Positions 50,346 to 59,097 of a DNA stretch of 64,000 bases are shown piece by piece. Below the pieces are notes generated by a model. It had not been told where the DNA came from. It worked only from the letters and a program-made list of their open reading frames with translations, and searched no databases. The stretch lies in NCBI GenBank assembly GCA_019096195.1, contig JAGTXK010000091.1:868001-932000 (forward strand), given 5' to 3'. How positions within the stretch are numbered: position 1 is the stretch's first letter; every line of letters starts with the position of its first letter. The stretch comes from Boletus sp. NGJ (taxonomy: Eukaryota > Basidiomycota > Agaricomycetes > Boletales > Boletaceae). The position numbers and the translations under genes were made by a program.

Positions 50346-50674
50346 CGATCTTGTGAAGACGGGTCAACCTTTTCAATCGGCGTAAATAGAGGTTGCGCAA
50401 CAGAGCTTTTTTGGAAGACTCAAGACTTGGACTGACTGACAGTGGCAGCCAATTTGGTTACCTGACGAATCTACAACTGTGAGGTGCGTGAGGCTTTCAG
50501 ACCGCTGGGAAGGACTGCCGTGTTCTTTGTCAATGCCAGAATCACGAATCGGGGTTGAACGTTGAACTTCCGAGGAGCCATGCATATACACCTCGTGGGA
50601 CCTGCGGCTATTCCAGCTGATACTCGAATTTGTGTGTATATCTGAAACCTGGTCACCGCTTCGTCAACCCGTTC
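50346..50674 (+). repeat. 329-bp dispersed repeat, left copy
   Basis: Matches 56533-56861 in the same orientation and of the same length, with many substitutions and small indels. Shared landmarks are CTCAAGACTTGGACTGAC, CAGTGGCAGCCAAT, TTCTTTGTCAATGCCAGAAT, GAGGAGCCATGCATATACAC and GGTCACCGCTTCGTCAACCC. The two ends are imperfect inverted repeats of each other (TTGTGAAGACGGGTCAACC against the complement of GGTCACCGCTTCGTCAA). This suggests a MITE-like unit, but no target duplication is evident. Confidence 0.85.
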
Positions 50675-51233
50675 CCACCCGCTGGGCACTCCAGAATACG
50701 CGCTGGCGGTGACCTCAGCCGCCTGAGGAGGAGATACATCGACGGTGGGTATAGTCGCGATCGGACGAAACCGAGAAAATGGTCATCCCGCGCTGACCCG
50801 GGGAGGGGCCACAAGGTTTCTGGTCACCGCCCCGCCACATCTGCCCGTGATAGCATCCACCGTCTTATCTGTACGTAGAACCGCCGCCAATCAATAGAAA
50901 TTGATTCGAAATCAGAAGTAGGCATTTATACCTCGACGTGGGGACGCCAGATAACCCGTTCCCCAGATTCCTGCGCAGTGAAATATAAGTACCGTTGTGA
51001 AAGGCTTCGTGTAGCTGGTCATGGAGAAAGACGCTAAAAGAAAAATCGATGAACGCTGTGCCGAGGAGGATGCATGAAGTCTACACAAACTTTGGTGTCT
51101 CTTGTTAGGGCCGTTTTGTCATGGACTCATGGCGCATGCACAATGAGTTAGTTCTTTCATTGACAGTTAGTTCGCCGGACAAGTAGTCACCTAATCATCG
51201 TGCCAGGTATCACGCACCAGTCTTGCTTTATAT
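50675..51233. other. no gene recognised
   Basis: Between the left 329-bp repeat and the broken transcription factor. Short frames only. Composition resembles neighbouring non-coding DNA. Confidence 0.5.
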
Positions 51234-52461
51234 ATGTATGTACATCGAGGTTTCTTTGTGCAAGCCATCATAGAAAGCCCGTCGACCCACTTAAAAATCA
51301 ATATGCGCCGTCGTTCCTCGCCACTTATGATGCCTCTTCAACTATACTGCGGACAATAGGAGCGCAGTACACAACCCACCCCCATCTTTGTGAACGATTC
51401 TGGTCCTCGGCAGCGGCTTGGAGATCATTTGTTGCATAGTTTGTCATTTACTGATGGTTTAAACACGGATCGTCTTTGGTACTATCGTGACCCGTGGACC
51501 TCGCTCTCCCCTGGCGTCCAAGGAGCTCGATGAGGCCTGTGTGTTTTTCACGAAAGCCGCTCCCCGCAATCGTAGGGCGGCGAAAGCACTTGAGAGATAT
51601 GCTGAACCTGTAACTCAAGTTCTCGCTTCGCTCACTGGACCATTCTTATAGCCAATCCTGACCAAGTTGAGTGAGAAGGCACTGGCTGCATCTCAGAACG
51701 AGAAGGTGTCAAGCCAGTTGGGACAACAATGGTCAATCAAGGAAGAGGGTGACGACGACGAACTGGCAATCTTTGCTGGTAGAATGCAGTTTGTGTCGAA
51801 GATGCGCCTGTCAAGGTCAAAGCAAGCCCCTGAGAGGTACGCGCTTCTGGGTTCGTACCGTACCCAGGCAGCCATCCAGAATCATCCGTCTCACAGTTGT
51901 ATCGACCGGAGGACTCTACTTACTCTGTCGACCTCTGGGGACAAACCGAGCGGGATCAACTGTACTATCCGATCCGCCCCGCAGAGTATACGAACGCTGG
52001 CGTTCAACCACAGGTCATACCTCAGTGGCGACCACCGCGGCGATCCCACTATTCATACACACCACAGCATACTCACCCCCCCCCACGGCTAGTACTACCT
52101 ACGTCTCAGTCGCAGCCCGTTCCTCATTGACAGCATACGGCGCACGAACATTCATGACATCGCTGTCATAATCTTGGACCCAGTCATCCTCGGGGGTCTC
52201 CAACCAATTCAGCTCAGCACCGTATTCGGTAGCGGCGAACGCGTCCCAATCACACTGATATCCGGCCCACTATTCACATGCCTACGAACGGCACCATTGT
52301 CTGCACCACCGCCTACGAATGCGTATCAACACCCACAGCTGCAGTCGTCACAGCAACCGCAGACACAAGCGTGCAGTCGGCTGGCACCCTCTGAGCTGAC
52401 TGAGTTCGGGTTGGTCTCTGAAGAGTTGCGACTGGATGAACGTTGGACATCGTTGATTTAT
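51234..52461 (+). pseudogene. broken fungal-specific (Zn2Cys6-type) transcription factor, C-terminal half
   Basis: Pieces in different plus-strand frames resemble, in the right order, the middle and C-terminus of fungal_trans-domain regulators. They are VHRGFFVQAIIESP, then PLKNQYAPSFLATYDASSTI, then LGTIVTRGPRSPLASKELDE, then FTKAAPRNRRAAKALERYAE, then TKLSEKALAASQNEK, a Gln/Pro/Tyr-rich segment (LWGQTERDQLYYPIRPAEYT), and TEFGLVSEELRLDERWTSLI at the end. Frame changes and stops between pieces (one in the first piece at about 51270-51290, a TAG at 51649-51651) show it is not functional. The zinc cluster and N-terminal half are absent. Assignment rests on memory of family motifs. Confidence 0.6.
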
Positions 52462-52476
52462 GACCCGGGTTCTTAC

Positions 52477-52698
52477 ATGACAAAATGTTGTTATGCATGC
52501 AATGATACCATTCGTACACGTGTGTTTCGCCTGAAATCAGAGTTTGAGAACAAATGAATACCTCCACCTCCGAGCTTAGTCCTAGTAGTCCCAGCCCCTG
52601 TCGAGTAGCATCTCGAACCAGGTTCGACATTACCATCCATACGATGTGATGGTTTAAAGTGGATAAAAACAAGTCCTTTTCTCTCACTTGCCCCAACA
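52477..52698 (+). repeat. dispersed repeat A, copy 2
   Basis: The counterpart of 38619-38829, same orientation. It begins at TTACATGACAAAA just after the transcription-factor pseudogene and ends at AACAAC near 52698. That is 17 bp before the last codon of the HNH-family gene on the other strand. Confidence 0.85.
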
Positions 52699-52714
52699 AC
52701 TTATCAGTAGTCCT

Positions 52715-54107
52715 TCACTCAGGAAACAGGCATTTAATGAAAGCACCCACAGATGAATCTGAGTTCAGCCACTGTTGTACCTTCTCACAACTATGTTCTT
52801 GAGAACGTTGTTCCCTCTCCCTGTTCTGTTTCTCCCATTCTGTAGCCATCAATTCAGGTGTAGTGCCCTTCACCATCATTGACAAGTATAGGACCATATC
52901 CATGGCTTCGAGTAAGCCTGCTGACGCATCCGACGAGAATGTTTTTCTCCCTTTCTCGTTTGTCCCTCCGAGGGTTTCCCAATCTCGGTCGTTGTTCCCT
53001 GGATCAAGTCTAACTCAACTTCGGATTCATCGTCTTCGGGAGTGGAATGTTTTGGATTTTCAGCCAAGACTTTACTGAAGTCATCTTCAAACCGTTTCCG
53101 CAGCACGTCACCCAAAGGATTGCACCCCCAGCGCTTCACGACGGCAGCCCCATACATGAAGTCAAGCAGGATGCTGGGTGGGGGTGGTAGTTCATCACGG
53201 GACCAATCGGCTCGAATGTCCCATTGCTCAAGAGAACCTCGTCCCGTATGTGGTTTCATTAGATACTGTAATGTCGTCCGGCTGTGTGGAATAGGACCTT
53301 GCTCAATCCACGGAACATCGGTGGGTAGCATAGCAAAATTTGGAGTCTGAACATGGCACATATTAGAGACAAGTGTAGGGGGGACAAATTTGCGCATACA
53401 TTAAGGAATCCAATTACAGCCATGCCAAATTCTTGATGTAGGTCCTTGCGCAGAAGTATTCCATTCTCAATACAGTTGATATCAACATCGTCATCAAGAA
53501 AGAATGGCAGTTGTTCGTATAAACTGGAGCGGTCACGAACAACATAAGTAATATACTAATGAAAAGGTAAGCATCGCCCAGGGCCTGCCACGATCTGGTG
53601 AACATACGTTGCTGCCTTTGCTGTTAGGTATAATATGCGCTGCATCGCAAAATCCATGGCTACGCCCTGTGATAACGCAACTATTGTCGCGTCTGCGAAT
53701 ATCCTCGCGGAAGTTGGTGCGTCGTGGAGTAGCCGCAGTTGACGTGACTCCGTCATTAAATGCCTGGTAGTCAGTGAGATGGTACGTGTCTGTCTCGACA
53801 CATCGTCAGAATATATTAATAGAGCAGGAAGCACAAGCTTACCGTTGGGGGTATAGTAGTATTTATGCTCGAGATTTTCGAATGAGACATTGTCATGCTC
53901 GACGATCTCGCCTCCTGGGGTAGCCGAGAGGTCTCCCTTGGCGCCACAAACGGTAAATGTGGCGAAGCGTACCCATTTGAGTGGGTAAAGAGTGAATCTT
54001 TTAATATCTTCACGCGGGATGGAAAGAGCCCGAATCCAGTGTTCGGTGGTGCCAGTGGATGCACCTTCAAGTTGACTGTGCAGGTAGATATGAACAGTAG
54101 CAGCCAT
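52715..54107 (-). CDS. HNH-nuclease domain protein, Agaricomycete family
   Basis: A member of a fungal family with a C-terminal-half HNH nuclease fold; biological role unknown. The start is ATG 54107 (MAATVHIYLHSQLEGASTGT). N-terminal block: EHWIRALSIPREDIKRFTLY, PLKWVRFATFTVCGAKGDLS, FENLEHKYYYTPN. The HNH core at about 53640-53720 is TNFREDIRRRDNSCVITG, then GFCDAAHIIPNSKGSN, with the conserved Cys and the AHIIP histidine. Next come LPFFLDDDVDINCIENGILL, RKDLHQEFGMAVIGFL and TPNFAMLPTDVPWIEQGPIP. The C-terminal helix LLEAMDMVLYLSMMVKGTTP ends at 52715, but lies in a different frame from the preceding acidic segment, which otherwise stops at 52876. A small intron or a frameshift must separate them. 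The exact joins near 53770-53850 are also uncertain. A possible 5' UTR intron precedes the start. Confidence 0.78.
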
Positions 54108-54629
54108 GGTGAAAGTCGCAGCAAGAGCTGTCGCATTGATCTGAAGGTTGCTTAAGTAATTCGGACTGTCACAACTCACATGGTCGATAGCCACGGGCCA
54201 TCATGAACTCTGCAAAGCTCAAATGGAAACTCGGCGATTTGGGTGTCGATACTTCGAGCAAGAGGGCAAATGAAAACTTCGCACTTTCCCCGCCCTCGTA
54301 CCGCTCACAGTTCCTGCAGATTGGCACACCTCTGCCCCCCCCCCTCGAGAAGTCCAGAGACACAGGCGAATTCGTACCGCTTTGGGAAGCAAGAAGTCAG
54401 TTGCTGCTCGTCAGTGGGCTATTCATCTGATGTCTTGCTGTCTAGTAAGCGAGAGATGAAAAAGGCCGAGAAGACTACACGACGCTTTCACCGGGTTTCT
54501 CTGCCGGGTACTTCAACTTGAACTCAGTTGGTTCGAAGGAAGGTTGGTTCGGTCATATTGTCTATTTATTGTTAAGTGTGTGACTCAATTCGTATTTAGG
54601 ATAGACACCCTCGACGTTTATGTCCTCGC
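53815..54629 (-). repeat. segmental duplication, copy 2 (inverted match to 17751-18540)
   Basis: About 815 bp carrying the 5' part of the HNH-family gene and the 5' end of the GPATCH1-like gene, head to head as in copy 1. Limits: ATTAAT at 53815-53820, and CCTCGC ending at 54629, beyond which the sequences differ. This copy keeps the HNH frame. Confidence 0.9.
54203..54629 (+). pseudogene. truncated, broken 5' copy of the GPATCH1-like gene
   Basis: Begins with the same ATG context as the intact gene ([20 protein letters not shown]). A deletion just after NENF removes the first intron's GT donor. An extra C run and other small indels break the later GTPLPP and GYFN parts. The sequence stops after the equivalent of the GWTPST exon start, at 54629. 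It is about 14 percent of the parent gene and cannot encode the G-patch. Confidence 0.85.
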
Positions 54630-54739
54630 CTAAGAGAGCGGGAAAGCGACAAGGAGTAGCCTAATAATAAGAAAAGTGAACTGGCACATGACAAATGCTA
54701 GAAACATATGTAGGTGCAAAATAAAGCTCGAGTCAGCGA

Positions 54740-56450
54740 GCCTTACCCAGCCACAGAGGTTCCCTACGCATTGCCCCCCGCGTTTCACAGACCCACAACA
54801 GCTTCCCGAGGGTTACCGCTACGGGAACAAGGACTACGTCTACGAGACCAAACGCGAGTGACCATGCATCATGATGATGGTACACACAGGGGCTCAGCGC
54901 TCACTTCTTGCATACGTAGATTGTTATCAGCCTGCCAATGATGGACAGGGTGCAGGTTATATTCCATTTTCGATTGCTTTGGCATGATGACGGAAAAAGA
55001 TGTGTTGTCAGGAACCTCCATGGTCGACAGGAAAGGTCTCGGTGAACCGTCGGAAGATCCGTAAGTCAACGATCCTACTTTCCATGACGCCTTTCCTCGA
55101 CCGACGACTTACATTCTTAGTCTCTTCGTGAACATCGTATCCCCGTCATCGTTCACGCGTGACTCCAAGTTCCCGGTCAAGGTATACATACACGGAGGGT
55201 ACGCTTTTCCCTTTATTGTCCCCGAGATTCGCCGCGATCAACGAGTTTACATCTCCAGGTTCCTCCAGTTCGACCCTCCTCATGGGCGTAACGCTCAGGC
55301 ACAATATGTCGCTCAAGGACGTTCAGAGGTCTGGGTTAACATCGAGTACCGTCTTTCGGTGTTTGGTTTCCTTGCCTGCGATGAGCCCAAGATCGACGGG
55401 AACTTTGGATTCAAGGATCAATGGCTTGTACTACAGTGGCTCCAGGAGAATATCGAAGGGTTTGCAGGTAATCGCCCTTGGTCTATAGGTGAACACAGGA
55501 CTCATAGAGATGTTGGGCAGGTGACCCGGCTAATGTACAGCTCTCTGGGTTATCGGCTGGCGAGTGATGAGCACGCAATGTAGTGCGAGATGAGGGATAG
55601 CTCACGCTGTCGACAGGCGCCCACTCGGTCCACCAGATTCTCCACCATGTATCTCACCACCCCGAGGGTCAGAAGTCCCCCATCAAATCTGTTGTCCTCC
55701 AGTCCGACTCGGACGGTACCTGGATCCCCACCTCCCTCGACTCAATGATCTGGCAGTGCTCCGGCCGACTCACACGTAAACTGCGTGAAAAGGGCTTGAC
55801 GAGCGATCTCTCTGAGGAGTGGTACCTCTACACGATCGCGCATCCCGTTCACGGACCACGCGACGTCTTCCCGAACATCTTGCGGTACTATCCGCTCCAG
55901 ATCGTGGAGCGCCTCGTGGAACAGTACAGGGCGCTTTCAAACTGTGCGAGCGTCGAAGAGGCGGAGATATTGATATCTTGAGCGATGGGCCAGGTGCACG
56001 TCCCCGTGCGGATATTCGTGCGGGACTTTTACAAGGCAGATTTCCGAGTCGTGAGGTACGAGATCAGGTGGACGCCTGAGCATGTGAGGCCGAGGGGTGA
56101 GCCGAGAGGTTGGATGCGCTTTGGGTGACCGAAGCGAGTGGTTGCGATTTTTATCTCTTTTTTTTCTTTTTAAAAACAGGGCTTGTCACGCACGGCACGG
56201 ATCGCTGTTTCTGGGCGCTTCGCGTTCCGAGTTTGACTGCTGCACAGAAAGAGGTGGCAGTTGCCTGGCTGGACGCGATCGACAAAGAGTTTGAAATTCT
56301 TGAGCGCGAAGGGAAACCTACGCGACCGCTCCATCAAGCGCTTACGCTAAGAGAAGACCAGACGATCGCATGGCAAAACGATAAGAGGTGGGACCAGCTC
56401 ATGAATATCGCCAAAGTCCTACCTGGAAGAAGGTTCGTAAACCCATCCCC
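54740..56450 (+). pseudogene. carboxylesterase type B (alpha/beta hydrolase), degraded
   Basis: Segments in family order: FTDPQQLPEGYRYGNKDYVY, QPANDGQGAG, FVNIVSPSSF and KFPVKVYIHGG, then QAQYVAQGRSEVWVNIEYRL, IDGNFGFKDQWLVLQWLQEN, GAHSVHQILHHVSHHPEGQK, SPIKSVVLQSDS, RDVFPNILRYYPLQIVERLV, VHVPVRIFVRDFYKADFRVV, RYEIRWTPEHVRP, then (after an intron at about 56094-56178) GLVTHGTDRCFWALRVPSLT and KRWDQLMNIAKVLPG. A TGA at 55979-55981 falls where the family reads about SDGQVH, and the early part needs several frame changes. The nucleophile-elbow region after ENIEGFAG is scrambled (about 55470-55600). The gene once covered most of an esterase of about 550 residues. Confidence 0.75.
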
Positions 56451-56532
56451 CCCCTCGCTGCACATAGTGATACCTGAACGTGGGATACACGGGACGACGA
56501 AAGGAATGCCAAGAGCATGTGGGGCTAGTACT

Positions 56533-56861
56533 CGATCTTGCGAAGACGGTCAACCTTTTCGATCGGTAAATAGAGGTTGCAGAGTTCTGTTGGAAGGCTC
56601 AAGACTTGGACTGACCGAGTGGGACTGTCAGTGGCAGCCAATCTGATTACCTGACGAACCTACAACTGTGGCTTCCAGACTACCGGGAAAAACTGCCGTA
56701 TTCTTTGTCAATGCCAGAATCACACATCGGGGTTGAACATTGAACTTCCGAGGAGCCATGCATATACACCTCATGGGACCTGTGGCTATTCCAGCTGATA
56801 CTCGAGTTTGTGTATATCTGGCCCGGGGTGACCACCTGGTCACCGCTTCGTCAACCCGTTC
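56533..56861 (+). repeat. 329-bp dispersed repeat, right copy
   Basis: The counterpart of 50346-50674 in direct orientation, about 6.2 kb away. It starts at CGATCTTG and ends at AACCCGTTC as the left copy does. It has a small insertion (GCCCGGGGTGACCA) absent from the left copy. Confidence 0.85.
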
Positions 56862-57200
56862 TGTGACGTGTCATGTGGACCTGTGACTGATAAAACGCGT
56901 TCGAGATGTCCGCCGGGTACCTCGTCCCAGATGAGAAAGTTTAAAAGCTGAAGTGTTGATCCTGGGATGGGCCATGTGAGTGGGCTATCTGCGCAGCTTC
57001 AATAGTCACCGGCGGAAAAGTACTGTAAACATCGGCTCAGCGTGTGGATACTCAATCGCTGTAGCCGTGCATGGAAACATGTCATGGCATATGTTTGGGC
57101 CACACCCAATGCTATAACACCACTCTTTGTTCGTTGTTTGAGTGACTCGAGCTGCAGAGAGAGAAGGAAAGTGCGAGTGTGGGTGAAGGCACGAAGTGCC
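56862..57200. other. transition zone, no gene
   Basis: Nothing recognisable. Base composition shifts from balanced to A+T-rich across this stretch and the next 500 bp. Confidence 0.4.
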
Positions 57201-58120
57201 TCCCAGCTGTGATCTGTGAGAGAACCTGTGGGGCCCGAGTGTCAGCTGTGTTCCCCGAGAGTTAGGAGAGGCCCGATGCGACGAGGTGGCACTTGGATCC
57301 CAGGTTCTAGGAGGGCTGTACTTATGGTGTGGGTGACTATCACACTGCCAACCTGGTGAATTCCAGGGCTGTTTTGGGTGGCATGGACTGCATGTAAGGC
57401 ACTAGGATTTGGTTGTGCTTTCTGAGATAGAGTTGAAAGGGCCAGGAAGGCGTTGCTGGCCCAGCGTGTTGGAGTTTGATTACCGTATATGATCATTATG
57501 GCTTACTTAATCACGTTCCGCCTCTATTTTTGTTGTTTCGTCTCTTCTGACGCACCTCAGTTACTTGTCATAGTCAACTGAGGCAAGACATCCTTTCTAC
57601 ACAGACTTATAGACTTTACTTACATTCCTGTAGTCTTACACTTGCTACAGGTTATGAGCCCTGTTTGCTTCAGTTAAAAAGGACTTGAGACTATAACATT
57701 ATAGAAGCAAACACAGAAGATGTCGAGAGCAGAAGATAGAGTACTTGAGGTCCCGAAGTTAGATTCTTCAGGGAAAGACTGGTTCATTTGGAAGAACCAG
57801 CTTAAAGTCTCACTCTCAGCATGAAAGCTCAGTGGATACATACCTCCATGGCAAGAAGCCACCTTCAACACACCCCAGTGTAGGGAAGTCATTAGAATGG
57901 ACAGCAACCACACCCACTGAGGTTAAGGCTGTTGCTGACTATGATAAAGCCCTCAAGAAGTGGAATGAAGAAAATTTCATTGTAAAACAACAGATTGCCA
58001 TCACCATCCCTGACTCTTTTTTTATTGACATCATGTCATTGCCAACTGCACACAAATACTATGAAACCCTTCAGAAGAAATTTGAAAACTCATCAGTAAA
58101 AACAGAACTAACTGTCTAGT
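57200..58120 (+). mobile_element. Ty1/Copia LTR-retrotransposon fossil (5' LTR and part of gag)
   Basis: The left part, to 57649, looks like a 5' LTR ending in CA. Its left edge is unresolved, near 57.2 kb. It is followed at once by GGTTATGAGCCC (57650-57661), a primer-binding site of the copia type, complementary to the anticodon-arm region of initiator tRNA-Met. From 57720 there is a gag-like region (DSSGKDWFIWKNQLKVSL; later VADYDKALKKWNEENFIVKQ) as in Agaricomycete Copia elements. The element is broken: there is at least one break in the remaining gag, and protease, integrase, reverse transcriptase and a 3' LTR are not found here. Age not estimable from one end. Confidence 0.75.
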
Positions 58121-58310
58121 GCTGGACAGTACTGGACAGTAATATACTGTAGTGCTCATAGTGAGGGTCCAACTGGATAGTGGTTTGATAGTACTATGAC
58201 AGTGTCTCATACTCTGTTCATAGTATGGCCATAGTCTGTCATAGTATTCTTATAGTGTCTCATAGTATTCTCAAAGTACTTTCATAGTGGTCATAGTATG
58301 TCAGAAAATT
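58110..58310. repeat. imperfect CATAGT/ACAGTA simple-repeat tract
   Basis: About 200 bp made of irregular reiterations of CATAGT, CATAGTATT and GGACAGTA. The copies are diverged and of varying phase, so this is a worn microsatellite or minisatellite rather than a clean array. Confidence 0.8.
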
Positions 58311-58690
58311 GGAAGTTTTAATTCAATGGATTGTAAGGTATTGCAATGCCTAAATAGGATATTACCATTACATTCATATTGAGATAGTAAAGGTCCAATT
58401 GAAATAGCATGCTAATCAGGATTTCAATTGTTGTTGCAATGGGATTCGGATGTGGCTGGTATCATTTTGATTATGTGTGTGGTTGCAAAGCAATTATATT
58501 GTGTGAATTGTGAGAAGATTACAATGTGGCTTACAATGATATCATGTGACTTTTGATTAGATTACAATGTGGCATGCAATAATGTCATGTGAATTGTGAT
58601 AAGATAACAATGCAATTGTAATATAGTCACAACAGGGGGTAAATCCATAAAAAGAAAGTGTGGCACAGTCTCAATGGTGTGAGAATCACT
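58311..58690. repeat. A+T-rich tract with diverged ~60-bp internal repeats
   Basis: GATTACAATGTGGC occurs near 58512 (as AGATTACAATGTGGC) and again near 58558, each followed by an AT-rich block and ATGTCATGTGA. A third weaker copy (GATAACAATGC) is near 58602. No coding potential. Confidence 0.55.
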
Positions 58691-58698
58691 GAAATAGG

Positions 58699-58916
58699 CC
58701 AATCCAACTGGCCAATGAGAATTCTCTTTTATTGCTTTTGGGACTGGGATTTGAACTTGTCACCACCAATCTAACTGGCCAATTAGAATTGTCTTTTAAT
58801 ACTGTTGGGACTGGAATTTGAACCTAGGACTTTGTTGTCAGTACTCTAAATCATTAGCTAATTTTACTATAATTACTACTCACCTCATCGATAGTTAACC
58901 ATTAGACTATGCACCC
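58699..58916 (-). mobile_element. tRNA-headed SINE-like unit with duplicated tail
   Basis: On the minus strand it starts GGGTGCA then TAGTCTAATGG (58899-58909), an exact match to the pol III A-box consensus TRGYNNANNGG at the position expected in a tRNA. A B-box-like GGTTCAAATTCC lies at 58813-58824. The A-B spacing (about 85 bp) is longer than in a normal tRNA, and the 3' acceptor strand does not pair with the 5' end, so it is not a working tRNA gene. Downstream, a 67-bp unit is tandemly duplicated (58699-58765 and 58766-58829), each with CCAATC.AACTGGCCAAT and GGGACTGG.ATTTGAAC. The second copy contains a further B-box-like motif. Confidence 0.6.
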
Positions 58917-59097
58917 ACAACTACTCTAAAACCACACTTCAATATATTGGGCCTTCACATATTACTCAGAGTCAATCTAAAGTGTACCACTAAGTCAACA
59001 GCAATAGATACTTAACATTCACAACTCAATTTAAACAATGGACAAACATTGATGACATGTATTGGAATTCCTATTTAGCAGCACTACAGCGTGTGCG

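Noticed and set aside
50346-56861. The 329-bp direct repeats as LTRs of one retrotransposon
   Set aside because: No retroelement coding sequence, primer site or TG...CA ends were found; their ends look inverted, and the content between them is host-gene fragments.
58790-58916. A functional tRNA gene on the minus strand
   Set aside because: The A-box fits, but box spacing is too long and the 3' acceptor strand does not pair with GGGTGCA, so a SINE-like or pseudo-tRNA origin is preferred.
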